From Eucalyptus grandis (taxonomy: Eukaryota; Streptophyta; Magnoliopsida; Myrtales; Myrtaceae): 64,000 nt of DNA. This document shows positions 22,763 to 34,650 of the stretch, in pieces. A program made the position numbers and the translations under genes. Position 1 is the stretch's first letter. Every line of letters starts with the position of its first letter. The notes beneath the pieces are model-generated. The model did no database searches. It was not told the DNA's origin and saw only the letters and a program-made list of their open reading frames with translations. Where the stretch lies: NCBI RefSeq assembly GCF_016545825.1, contig NC_052618.1:49863127-49927126 (forward strand). Reading direction: 5' to 3'.

Positions 22763-23062
22763 CATTTCCCCATCCAAAATGAAGTTTAAAGCCAAACTTG
22801 TTTCTCATCCTCAACTTATTTGATGGGTAGAATAGTTTTCTAAATATTCTTTTAAAATTAAACCCATTAAAGGAGAGAAGAACCTCCTTGTAAATCTTCT
22901 CTGAAGACCCAAAGACTTCTCATCCTTTTACATGTTCACTTTTGACTGATTGTGAATTGATAGTGTAAGGGAAGGGTGAAAAGAGCCCCATCAAGGTGAT
23001 ATGCCTAATGTCCTCCTTGAAAACCACAATACTTTCCTCATCATACGATATTTTTCTACATG
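19230..23062 (+). repeat. Eight-copy ~470-bp tandem array of a pararetrovirus RNase H segment
   Basis: The marker ggtgatatgcc starts at 19681, 20156, 20622, 21091, 21560, 22028, 22508 and 22995, so periods are 475, 466, 469, 469, 468, 480 and 487. Each unit carries the RNase H core in a plus-strand frame of ~75-85 codons (RYIYEQKS, AELHYHSTFKETLA, KEFEFNMIGYHF), then a shared A-rich stretch and a shared in-frame stop after HPQLI or HPQLL in the next part of the domain. The Glu of KET matches the second acidic residue of RNase H; the first Asp, seen before the array, is missing from internal units. So the units are non-functional fossils, amplified after decay. Unit junctions read tttttctacaagtcaagg. 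Flanks are host-like sequence also found near copy III. Confidence 0.85.
22722..22765. repeat. (TA)n/(TATG)n microsatellite inside array unit
   Basis: Where other units have an A-rich stretch after ttctctatca, this unit has an (AT)n run followed by gtatgtatg. It marks the most variable position of the 470-bp unit. Confidence 0.85.
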
Positions 23063-23253
23063 GGATCATAATAAATGCTAAACATAATGTAAGTGTGAAT
23101 GCATTGAAAATTTGGGCCTCCTTCCTTCGTTGGAAATCTAGCTTCTTCACAAAAATAGAGTGTTTGCAGATAGCTTGTAGCTAGAATTTCTGTAGTACAT
23201 AACACCTTGTAAGGGGCACTTCTATCTAATTTTTCCCCTAACAAATACAATCT

Positions 23254-23317
23254 CATAAACTTGTCCCTTGAAGAGGATATTTGTACATAAACTTGTCCCT
23301 TGAAGAGGATATTTGTA
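23254..23317. repeat. 32-bp perfect tandem duplication
   Basis: The word starting cataaacttgtcccttgaag occurs twice with a period of exactly 32 bases, downstream of the array. The matching flanks near 24400 and 26890 have it once. Confidence 0.85.
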
Positions 23318-23639
23318 CTTTGCAAGTATAGCCAGGCATGTTTTCAATTGAATGAGATCGATTGAACATATTATATCTCATAATGAGCTAGGGCAGCAAC
23401 GACAAGAACAACATTAAACACAGTTGATGGAATGTTTAGTCTTCATCTCCATGGACTTCTCATTCCCTCCCATAATTGACGGAAAACATGAGGCACCAAT
23501 TCGTCTAGTCTTTGACCTTCAGTTTGCCAATTTGTCCTTTTTTGGATTTTTTCCTCCCTTTCTTCTTTTTATCACCTTAAATATTATTGTACAAAACCAC
23601 ATAGCAAACTATGAGTGGACAATAAATCATATTTAATGC

Positions 23640-24480
23640 ATCTTCCGTCATTGCCTGATCTTTCTAATGGCAAGTGAATCTTGCAAAATTGATGATAATG
23701 AAAAGTATTGGACAATAATTTTGCTCGAAAAAGTCAAGGAAAGAGATACATTTGTGAACATAAGAGTGAAGGGTTTTCACTTGCCGAACTTTACTACCAC
23801 TCAACGTTCAAAGAATATTAGCCATCAAATATGAAATAAAGGAATTCGAGTTAATATAATTGGTTATCATTTCTTTGTCTGAAAAAAGAAGAAGGAAAAG
23901 GCCATCCTTTCCCCATCCAAATGAAGTTTAAACCCAAATTAGTTTCTTATCCTCAACTTGTTTGATGGTTAGAATGGTTTTCAAAGCACTCTTTTGAAAT
24001 CAAACACATTAAAGAAGAAAAAACATCTTCATATGTCTTCTTTCAAGAACCAAAGACCTCTCATCCTTTTATAGGTTCGCTTTTGACCAACTGCGAATTA
24101 GTACCGTGAGGGAAGGGTGAAAAGCACTCCATTGGAGAGATTAGCCCAATGTTCTTATTGAAAACAACAATACTTTCCTTGTTAGACAACATTTTTCTAC
24201 ATGTAATAACAATAAATACCGAACATATTGTAAATATATATGCATTGAAAATTTGGACCTCCTTCCTTCATTAGGACTTTGGCTCCTACACAATAGTACC
24301 GTGTTTGTAGATAGATTGTAACTAGAATTTGACTGGTACATAACACCTTGTAAGGAGTAGTTCTATCTTAATTTTTCCCTAATAGATAGAATCTCATGAA
24401 CTTGTCGCTTGAAGAGAATATTTGTACTTTGCAAGTATAGCTAGGCGTGTTTTCAATTGAATACATTGGATGTGATAATG
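23640..24480 (+). pseudogene. Endogenous pararetrovirus-type RNase H fragment, copy II
   Basis: A single diverged copy of the array unit plus its upstream edge (attttgctcgaaaaagtcaagg near 23717) and downstream flank (tttttctacatg near 24192). The RNase H core is readable only in pieces, with several frame breaks. It shares the stop after the HPQL-type words with the array. It lacks tandem expansion, so it shows the arrangement before amplification. Confidence 0.6.
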
Positions 24481-25169
24481 AGCTAGGGCTAGCAACAAAA
24501 AGAACATGATAAAACACATTTGATGGAACATGAGGAGTTAAGATATATGAAAGTTATGACACTCAAGTGGTCGAAAAAAAGTTTATGACACTTAAGTGAT
24601 CGCCATACCAAAGTTTTGGTACTTCTGATGTTCTTTCCCAACAAAGTTTGTTAAAAAGGGAAAAGAGAGGGGCAACTTTAATAAAATGAGATATAGTTTT
24701 CTATTCCCTCGTCATTCCTTCTCAAGATTACATGAAAGTCCTCTCAAGCATTATTACAAGCTGCCATTGAATTTTTGCTGGAGAATCGTCGAAGCTAATC
24801 AAATAGTTTTTAACTTGTCATAACAAAATATATTGTAATTATACATTTCTCACATTGATCTTCATTATTTCACCCACAGTTATTTTATTTTTATTAATTC
24901 GATTTCACTAGAGTCAAAATTCTCGCTGGAATAAAATCCATGAAGATGGAGATTTGTCAATGTAACCTCCACATATTAATTTCATTTGACTTTTGTATGC
25001 TTAATAGATCATTGGACCCCTTCTATCATTTGGTAGCTGCATGTAGATCGTCTTCAAAACTAAAATTTGTTTTATCATCCTTATAAAGTTCGAATATGTT
25101 CAATTCCTTCATGGCCCCTTTACTTCTTGTGCTTGCATTCAAGAGATGTTCAGAGCATACTTCAGTGTC
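24481..25169. other. No gene recognised
   Basis: AT-rich spacer between viral-fossil copies II and III. A duplicated phrase (gacactcaagtggtcg and gacacttaagtgatcg near 24560-24605) is the only structure seen. Confidence 0.5.
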
Positions 25170-25949
25170 AGCTTGAGACGAACTCGAGAGGAGATCTGTT
25201 ACAACATTGGAAAGAAAGATAAACAAAATGAGAAGCTAATTTCTTATACTTGATCTTACCCCGTTTATTTCTTTTTTTCCTTTTTCACAATCTTTAGTTT
25301 CCTTTCTCACAATCTCTTCCACATCATCCTTATCTTAAATGGAGTCCAAAAATTAAAGTTACATACTGGTGAAGCAAATTGACTTCAAATAAGATATTTC
25401 AGAACTAATTCATATTTCTGTTTTTGAAAAGGTTTGATCATAATAAGTGCGACATTTTAAAACTAAACTATATTGTTGGGAAAAGTGATTTTTTGCAGAT
25501 TTTGTGAAGATTATTCTGAGCAACTTATCTTGAACCAAAATAGAATAAATGAACAAGTAACACTATTTAATAGTCACTAAAGTAGCATGGGCATAATTTG
25601 AGCGGGGACACATTGATCACGCATTCGATGGAATGGTCGGTGATAGTCTCCATGTCCTTGTCAGTCCTCACGTAATTGATGGGTTACTAATTGACTAAAC
25701 AAGTTCATCACTGTTTAATAAAAAGTGATAGGATATGATAGAGAAAAACCGTTTTTTCTGTAATTTTTTTTGAAAATATTCAAATGTTGATTAAAACTAT
25801 GTATCATATATATGTTAGGGCAACATTTTAAAATGCACTGGATTCATGTCAATCTAATGCATCATAGTTCTCAACTGGGGTTGTTAAATTCCATGTGTGA
25901 TTTACATAATCTAAACTTAATTAGACTCATATGAGTTAAATGGACATAC

Positions 25950-27060
25950 TACCTTAGTGATCCTATTGGCCAAGAAGTCTAAGAGTTTCTTGATTAGAAT
26001 ATTTCTCATAGGCAAGTTCAACAATTTCTTAGGATTGTCAATTATCTTAGAGATTCCGTACCAAAAGCCTCTAAATTTATGTATGCATGGCAATAAGCTC
26101 TTGAAGAGGAATCCACTCCCATGGGAAAGAGGGCATACTAGTGCAATTGAGGTGTCAAAGGAGAAGTTGTTGTATCTTCCCCATTCCAAGTTCCTTCTGA
26201 TGGCAAGCAAATCTTGGGATCTGATGATAATGAAAGTATTGGATTGTAATTCTGCTTGAAGAAATTGATGAAAGAGATATATCTGTGAACATAAAAGGGG
26301 ACAGTTTTCACCCACCGAACTTCACTACCACTCTATATTGAAAGGAACCTTAGCCATTAATTATGAAATGAAGGAAATAAAATTCCATCTTATTGTTTAG
26401 CATTTCTTTGTCAAAATAAGAAGTCATCCTTTCCCCATATGATGAAGTTTAAAGCCAAAATAGTTTCTTATCCTCAATTTGTTCAATGGTTATTATGATT
26501 TTCAAAATACTCTTTTGAAATCAAAAGTAGAGAAGAACATCCTTGTAGATCTTCTTTCAAGACACAAAGACTTCTCATCCTTGCACATATTCACATTTGA
26601 CTGATTACAAATAAGTACCATGAAGGAAGGGTGAAATGCCCAATGTCTTCCTTGAAAATCACGATACTTTCCTCATTTGACGACATTTTTGTACATGTAA
26701 TAATAATAGATGCTAAACATATTGTAAGTGTGAATGCATTGAAAATTTGGGCCTCCTTCCTTCATCGGAACTTTGGCTTCTTCACAGTAGTAGCGTATTT
26801 GTAGGTAGATTGTAGCTAGAATTTCGGTAGTACATAACACCTTTAAGGAGCACTTTCTATCTGAATCTTTCCCGAATAAATAAAATCTCGTGAACTTGTC
26901 GCTTGAAGAGAATATTTGTGATTTGTAAGTATAGTCGGGCGTGTTTTCAATTGAATGAGATCGATTGAAGACACTGGATGTAATAATGAGCTGGGACCCA
27001 ATGAGAAGAACATAATAAAACGCATTCGATGGAATGTTCAGTCTTCGTCTCCTTGGTCTT
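25950..27060 (+). pseudogene. Endogenous pararetrovirus-type RT/RNase H fragment, copy III
   Basis: Contains the RT connection (LLKRNPLPWERGHTS near 26100) followed by the RNase H start and core (26230-26480) and the flank shared with the other copies to about 27060. It does not carry the stop found in the array after the HPQL words (cctcaatttgttcaatgg here), so it is closer to the ancestor at that site, but frame breaks elsewhere make it inactive. The 132-codon minus-strand frame 25917-26315 is a shadow of it. Confidence 0.6.
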
Positions 27061-27269
27061 CCCAATCCTCACGTAATTGATGGTGAATATGAGGCACCAA
27101 TTTGTTTAGTCTTCAGTCTTTGTCTACATGGACTTCATGGAATACGAGGCACGAATTTGTCCTTCACATTGACCTTTTGCTTTTGTAATATATTTATCTT
27201 AACATGCTAAATCACATGCAGAAAATAAGTGGACGATAAGCCATGCACAGTAATTGATAGCAATATGCC

Positions 27270-27518
27270 ACATCATTTATCTTACGAAATTTATAAAATA
27301 GTCTTAGTGCGTTTAAAATATTAATTACAATATTTGTTTATACTGCCACACTTTACACCGTATAATTTCTACTATTATATGGACTTCAAAGCATAGAGTG
27401 TACGTTCTTCGAAATAAGTCTACAGTCTTCCCATAGTGGAACCAATCAATAATTGAATTTTGTGCAGGACAGGAGAGTTAAATGCAGCTAAGATTGAAAG
27501 TGGAGATCACAAGAGGAG
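27270..27518 (+). promoter_or_regulatory. Upstream region of receptor kinase 1, shared with copies 2 and 3
   Basis: Matches 47210-47534 and 44340-44767 (tgccacatcatttatctta, agtcttagtg). Its conservation before all three receptor-kinase starts suggests the promoter was copied with each gene. No clear TATA box was assigned. Confidence 0.45.
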
Positions 27519-30500
27519 ATGGGGAAACAACCGTTTCTTATTCTTCACTCTACCCTCTTGTGGTGGTGGAGCTCCATCACAATCTCCGGAGCATACTCGC
27601 AAAACCAAACAGATCTGCTCGCGTTAGCCTCCTTTAAAAACGCAATACACAAAGATCCATTTAGAGTCTTGAGCTCTTGGAATGATTCTACTCATCATTG
27701 TGAGTGGCAAGGTGTTTTGTGTAGCAGAAGACATCCTGGGAGGGTCACATCCTTGGACTTGAGATCACAAGGCTTGGAAGGCTTACTATCTTCTTACGTA
27801 GGTAACCTCTCTTTTATGAGGATCCTATTTTTGCAGAACAACAGCTTTCATGGTGAAATCCCACCACAGATAGGCAACTTACTTCGGCTTTATGTTCTTG
27901 TTCTTAGTAACAACTCATTTGATGGGCTGATACCCTCTAATATTTCCCACTGCTCAAACCTCGAGACCTTGAATCTCATAGATAATCAACTTGTGGGGGG
28001 AATTCATTCTGATCTTAGTTCTTTAACAAGACTTAAAGGCTTGGGCTTGGCTCTGAACGGTCTCGTAGGTCCTATTCCTCCTTCAATCGGAAACCTCTCG
28101 CTATTACAAAAGCTCTCCCTTGGAGCAAATGTGTTAAGCGGAGAAATACCTGTGGAATTGTCCAGACTCAAGAGATTGACATTTTTCCAGCTAGCTTTCA
28201 ACAAACTAATCGGTGAGGTTCTAGCAGGGCTTTTAAACATCTCTGACATTGTTTATTTCGATGTTGCTTATAACCAATTGCGGGGAAACTTTCTCAATGA
28301 TGTCAGCACCGCTTCTCCTTCTCTCCATCGCCTTGGCACCCATGATAACTTGTTCACCGGGATGATTTCGTCAGCGTTAACGAATGTCACAAGCCTTGGA
28401 GAGCTTGCCCTTGGCCAAAACAACTTCCATGGGCCAATACCCAAAAATCTAGGAAGGCTAAAGGGCCTTTATTTGATTGCATTGGGAGATAACCAATTGC
28501 AGGATGACTTGAGTTTTATCTCTTCTTTAGTTAATTGTTCCGACTTAACACATCTCGAAATGCGGATGAACTTGTTTTACGGATCGTTTCCGAGATCCTT
28601 CTCCAATCTCTCCACCATTAAGTGGGTTTCCATGTCAAACAATCGGATCCAAGGATCTCTTCCTTTAGCCCTTGGACATCTCTTCAACTTGTCTTTCTTG
28701 GGTTTAAGTAATAATTTTCTAACTGATTGCATTCCTCATTCCATCGGAGCACTTTCCAACTTGTAGCAACTTGAATTAGACGGGAACAAGTTTACTGGAG
28801 AGATACCGTCTTCGATTGGTAACATTACGTTGTTATATCTCCTTGACCTTTCCTCCAACATTTTCCAAGGCCACATACCACAAAGTCTCGGCAACTGCAG
28901 GCAACTAATTACGCTTAATCTTTCAAACAATAACCTAATTGGCTCAATTCCTATCGAAATCATGGATCTTTCTTCCTTGTCGATCATCCTTAGTTTAGCA
29001 AATAATAATTTAAGTGGATCTGTTCCATTGCAAGTTGGATCTTTAAAGAATCTTGGCATATTAGATCTGTCTCACAACTTATTGACCGGCTTAATTCCGA
29101 CGTCCATTAGTGAGTGCTTGGTATTGGAACGACTTCACTTAGAAGCTAATTCTTTTCATGGTCAAATCCCCAAAGCTTTACTTCCATTACGGGGTCTACA
29201 AGAGCTGGACCTTTCCAATAATAAATTTTCTGGTCCAATCCCGAGCTTTCTCACAGAGTTCTTACTACTCAAGTACTTGAATTTGTCCTTCAATCAACTA
29301 GAAGGACAAGTTCCAGAGGGTGGAGTTTTTCTTAATGCAAGTTTTGTATGGATTTATGGAAATACAGAACTCGTGGAGGTGTTCCTGGTTTAAAGCTTCC
29401 TCTTTGTAAATCATCAAGCTCCAAGACCAAAGTTATATATGTGGTAGCTGGCAGTTTGTTATGTTTAGCTTCGTTGCTCCTATGTTTGTCTATCTCCTAT
29501 TGCAAAAAGAAGCAGACGACAACCAATGCCTCCACTTCATTATCTTTCGAGAACCAATTCTTGAGGATTTCTTACGAAGAACTCTTGAAAGAGACTAACC
29601 AATTCTCTAAGACCAATTTGATTGGTAAAGGGAGATACGGCACAGTTTATAAGGGGATTCTTGATAGCGGTGCCATGGTGGCAATGAAAGTGCTCAATCT
29701 AATGCAAAGAGGTGCTTCGAGGAGCTTTATCTCCGAATGCCGAACTCTAGGAACCATTAGACACCGAAACCTCGTGAAGATACTAAGTGTTTGCTCGAGT
29801 GTGGACTTTCATGGAAATGACTTCAAAGCTCTAATATATGAGTTCATGGCTAATGAGAGCTTGGAGGAGTGGCTGCACTCTGGGACTGTAGGGCGAGATG
29901 ATGAACATGGCGAATCGAGAAATCTGAGACTAGTGCAGAGGTTACACATTGCCATTGACATAGCTAATGCGATCGAATATCTCCACAAAAGTTGTTATTC
30001 AACAATTGTCCACGGAGATTTGAAGCCAAGTAATGTGCTTCTAGACAATGACATGGTGGCTCGAGTTGGAGATTTCGGGCTTGCAAAGATCATTTCAATG
30101 GTTTCTGCTGAAGCCACAAGAGTTCATGACCAAGGTAGTTCAACTTCAACCGCAGTCAGAGGATCCATTGGTTATGTGCCTCCTGGTATGAATCTATCAT
30201 ATTTTCTCGATTAGTTTTTCATTGGACAAATAACATCCTTGATATAATGTTATGCTTCGTATGCTCTAACACCTCATTCGACAACATTATTTCCCTTTTT
30301 TTTTTTTAATTAATAGCTTCAACCAAAAAAAGAAAATATATATGTTTGTGTACAAAAAGATTAATAGTAGCATTTTGTAATCGTATTGAAATTAAGCTGA
30401 GAATAAATCATCTTAAATTTGATCAATATATATATTATCAAAACTTGTGAATTCGTACCAATAAATAGATTAAGCCTATTGTGTCCTATCACATTTACAT

Positions 30501-32088
30501 TTTCTTTCTATAATTTGTAATCTATCTCATGCCATGTTGATGCCGTGAAAATGGATCGTGTCTAATATTGTCATAAAGTCACAGTATGAGAAATTGATGA
30601 GAACTTGTGATTCACTTTTGGTAAGCCATGACTTAAGGTCTTGACAGTAAGTAATTGACCCCTCATGGTGGATCCTTTCCTTTTGACTTGACCTATAATT
30701 CCATATTTCTAAAATTTGTTTAGATGACATGACATTTAAGTCTGAATCCGCCCAAGGTCTTAAACCCATAAATGCACAATAATATCACACAACATACACT
30801 AATTCACAGCATGGTGGACTCCATCCGACTTTCACTCCCCTAAACTTCTTGTTTAGAGCATATTTAGATAAATTTACGCATTTAACAAGTATAAATCCAT
30901 TAGAAATAACAAATCACTCCAAGTCTCTTCTTTTTCCCTAGTCTTCTAGGCATTTTCTTCTATTCTTTCTTGTAGAAAAGAAATAGTGTGGTATAGGCAT
31001 TAAACTGAATCCGGATCATGAAAATGATGAGCCTCATGTGCATTCCATGTGTTTCCAGTCAAAACCAGCGGTTCAAATTTAGTTAATACATGTACTAAGT
31101 GCACTAAATAGTTTCCACCGAGGCCTTCATTGCATATATTTTCTTATTTTTTCTATTTTCCCCTATACCCTACGAAGGGAAAAAGTCACTCTTGATGTTT
31201 AGGCAATTTCTTTTAGCGAACATGTGACAACTTTGGGTGCACTTAGTAGTTTTGGAGAAAGAAGAGTTCATATGTTGTTAAGTGGTATTTGGCGCACTTT
31301 TTACATCCTAAAATCTCATTTCTCTACGGTCGATGCATTCCAACTTTTGTGACAATTTTTACCACTTAGCATCTGACATGCAATAAACATCAACCATAGC
31401 CAATAAACTAAATGAAAGTCATACAAAGAGATATGAAAGAAAAACCAATATAGGGTTTTATGACCATCTACCTTGCTCCGACAGAGGATCACTTGGCCTC
31501 TGCCATGCATAACGAGCCAAACTGTGAAGTGAGTGAGGGCTTGCAAGCCATCACTCTATGTTGTGCGCAACTGGCGAGAGCCCTCACAACTGTACTTGGC
31601 AAGCTCTTGCAAATGGACATCAAACCAAATCCCATGTGACTTAGAAACTTTTTCTAAACAATTAACTTCAATAAAAAGTGTATGTTTTTTTTCTATTAAT
31701 GTCTTAATGAAATTTTCAGAGTATGGCATGGGACATGAGGTTTCCATACTTGGGGATATATACAGTTACGGCATTCTATTATTGGAGATGTTCACTGGAA
31801 AGAGACCCACTAAAGAGGCCTTTGCGCACTATCTTAACCTCCACAACTTCGTCCTAATGGCTCTCCCAGATCAAGCAATGGACATCGTAGACTTAAGGCT
31901 TTGGAGTGAAGTTAGTGATCGACAACAAGAGATCAAGATCAAAGATTGCATTATCTCTGTATTTGAAGTTGGACTCGAATGTTCAATGGAATCACCATCA
32001 GATCGAATGGACATGACCGAGGCGATCAGAAATTACACTTGATCAAGGTGAGTTACGAAACAAAGGAGAGGAGGATAGGTATGTAGCT
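27519..32088 (+). pseudogene. LRR receptor-like kinase 1 (subfamily XII, non-RD), broken
   Basis: Two exons (27519-30185 and 31720-~32088), about 1010 codons, the usual length for Xa21/EFR/FLS2-type kinases. Order: signal peptide (to ~27), LRRNT with C61/C68 (CEWQGVLC), ~20 LRRs, a transmembrane segment (VAGSLLCLASLLLCLSISY), then kinase with GKGRYGTV, VAMK, HGDLKPSN (no Arg before the Asp, so non-RD) and GDFGLA. The 1534-base intron is phase 1 and splits the Glu codon after GYVPP. Lesions: an in-frame TAG at 28764-28766 (from CAG or CGG), a 1-base deletion at 29372/29373 before the transmembrane part, and a 1-base deletion near 32026 that gives a TGA at 32040. The family senses microbial patterns at the plasma membrane. 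A truncated 415-residue LRR protein could still be made. Confidence 0.88.
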
Positions 32089-34259
32089 AAGTCAGTTTTC
32101 TCATTTCATCTGGAACTCTTTCACTAGTAGAGAAAATCGTCTTGCAAAGGCAATGCTAGCAAATTGATAGGAATGTTTCCTAACTAGTGTGCCTACCCAT
32201 ACCTATTATGTGTGTTTTTAATGATGACACCAATATCTATATTTTAAAATCATAGAAAATGGATGTATGGATTTATAGTTGTCGCAATCTACCTTTTTTT
32301 TTTTCTTGGAGAGGAAAACACATAAGTTTAGGTATAATGCCTAAAAGGCGGGCCTATAACCCTTAATTAAGCATAGGCTCTTCCAAGCCCATGCCCTACG
32401 CAACATTGGAGTATTTAATTTTAGTTTCAATTAAAGCTATAAGAATTTTCTAATGATGAGTCACCACTCGCCTATTGGGGTCAATTAAAAACCAAGTGAG
32501 ACATGATAGTATATCTTACTTTCTATGCAATCAGAGAATTTATGAGTGATGACTTAATTACACTAATTAATCAACCAAAGGTGTCCTTGCGTGGTACATA
32601 ATCTTGTTCATTTTTTTTAGGCGGTTTGGATTGATTTTAAACATATCCACTAATATATGAGATGGTGATGCAGGTGTACAATAATTAAAATAACAATCAA
32701 CAACCAAAGAAGTATAAAATAAATTGCAAAGAAAAGTTAGAATCTAACGCTAAGTAGGCTATAGGAAACCAACTTCAACATATCGAAGTGCGCAACCAAT
32801 TGGCAATTGAAATCGTTTTATGGAACATTCAAATCTTGGGCTAAAGGTCTAAGAGGTTATTCAACTTTGAGCATAATTTTTATCAAATATTTTCACACAT
32901 TTTAAAAGAAACTACTCAAAAACCGATTTTTAAGATTTTCCCAAAGATTTCTATTTTTCTGAATTTTTCTAAATATTTTATTAATTATTTTAAAATATAT
33001 AATATAATATAATATAATATAATATAATATAATATACCAATCCAACCGGGCTCGTCGGCTCGGGTTCATTGTTGGACTCGGTTCAGCTATTGAGCCCAGT
33101 CTAAATATAAAAACTAAGCCCAACCCACAATAAAATAAACCTAAGTCGAAGCCTCATTAGACCCACTGAAACCATATCGACGCTCAAGCCCAGCCATTTG
33201 ATCCGAAATTTTGTTTCTTTTTTTTTTATTTTTTATTTTTTAAGTTTCCTTATTTTATTCTTTTATTTCTTCCCTTCTTCTCCGCGTCGTCTTATTCACG
33301 ACGTCCCCTTCTCGAGCGATGTCCTTCACCCCAAGCTCCGAATTTCTTAGACAAGCCTCGGGCCAAAGCTCAAGGTGCCGCCGAGCCACCACCCTTCATC
33401 AGTCCTCTACCCGACCGCCACTCGTCGGCCGACCTCCCCGCTGCCCGCCGAGGACCACACCACTCGGCCGGCACCAACACAATAGGAAAAACGACAGGGC
33501 CAAAGCGAACAAAGCCACGGGCGGCCCCCGAACAACGTCAAGCTCGAAATCGCAGCAAAACGATAAGATTAACAACACGCGGGAACGTCCATTCAGCCCC
33601 GAACCAAGAACACCAAAGCGGATCTAACTTAAGCATTTCATCGAGCAGTTAGATTGCACTGTCTAAAATGACAGGAAAACGAACCGGCCGAGCTCAAGTC
33701 GCTCCAGGACTCATGACAATCAACATACAAAAACACAGACACAAGACACAAGGACGAAGTGGGCCGGAGCTCGCGTGAGCTAGAGGCCGCGAGCTCCGGC
33801 CCGGCACGCCCAAAAACAGGGCAAAAATAGGGTCAGGCTTACTGGAGTTTTGGCGCGGGACAGGAGGCACGGCGGCGGGTCATCGGCCGCGATTCCGACG
33901 CGCTGGCAGGCGGTCTCTCCCTCCAAATCTGTTCCCTCGCTTGAACTCTGGCCGCTCTCTCTTTCTCGGATCTCTCTCCTCTTCCCCCAAAAAATCCCTT
34001 CCCCTTCTCTCCCTTTTAAGCTCTCTAGCCGGCGCCCATGGCGTCCTGCCATGCCAGCTGTCGCCAACGGTCTGCCCCCTACCACCAACTCCGGTGCGAC
34101 GCTCGCCCTGTCTCCTCTGTCTCTGTCGCGTACGCCGTCCTTTCCTCCGCTCTCTGTTCTCTGCAGAGGCGTGAAGGAAAAGTGGAAAGGAAGGAGATGG
34201 GGGCCGGGCCAGGAAACGAGGAGCGGGCCGGGCCAGGTGGAGAGAAGTGAAAAAGGAAG
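32089..34259. other. Gene-free, retroelement-like debris
   Basis: Downstream of receptor kinase 1 the sequence soon loses similarity to copy 2. A T run (32291-32304) is followed by words such as gatgagtcaccactcgcc and aaaaccaagtgaga that resemble leader regions of gypsy elements. From 33040 to 34260 it is GC-rich with gcccaacccacaa-type words and overlapping low-complexity open frames up to 172 codons on both strands, none with a domain. Identification as retroelement remnants is an inference. Confidence 0.35.
32997..33037. repeat. (ATAAT)n microsatellite
   Basis: About seven to eight copies of a five-base unit (taata/ataat) in a row. Confidence 0.9.
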
Positions 34260-34650
34260 GGAAAAAGCGAGAGCTCACTATCAATTGGAAGCCATGCTTG
34301 ATCGAATTTGGGTGGCATTGCCAATGAAATTCTGTTGTGGTCATGGCACCAACACCGGTGGTCACTAGAGATACAGAGTTAACATACACATAAATGGAAC
34401 ACCGGTGGTCACTAGAGATACAGAGTTAACATACACATAAATGGGACAAGATCAAAAAGGAAACATGAATGCATATTTTGTTGCACTCCTTGGTGTGCTG
34501 ATCACATTCGTCCAGAAATATTTGTCAAGTCTTCTCACCCAATCACCCAACCAACGCTCTCTCTTTCTTCACCATTAGCCATCGTCTCCGGCCGTTATGA
34601 CCATTTGTCATCACCAACGCCTTCTTTACGTCTTGATTATTTTGAAGATG
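34260..34650. repeat. Dispersed repeat R, fragment 3
   Basis: Matches about 235-660 of copy 1 (ccatgcttgatc, gttgtggtcatg, caccattagcca). It includes a perfect 47-bp tandem duplication. Confidence 0.65.
34351..34444. repeat. 47-bp perfect tandem duplication
   Basis: aacaccggtggtcactagag and the following 27 bases occur twice, 34351-34397 and 34398-34444, without mismatch. Recent slippage or unequal exchange inside repeat R. Confidence 0.9.

Noticed and set aside
19687..22789. Repeated ~60-96-codon plus-strand open frames as genes
   Set aside because: They are the decayed RNase H fragment plus junction sequence; all end at shared or A-run-dependent stops and lack the first catalytic Asp.
25917..26315. 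132-codon minus-strand open frame
   Set aside because: Antisense shadow of viral-fossil copy III, whose plus strand carries recognisable RT/RNase H words.
33780..34389. Open frames up to 172 codons on both strands
   Set aside because: Overlapping frames in a GC-rich stretch; biased composition, no domain, no consistent coding phase.
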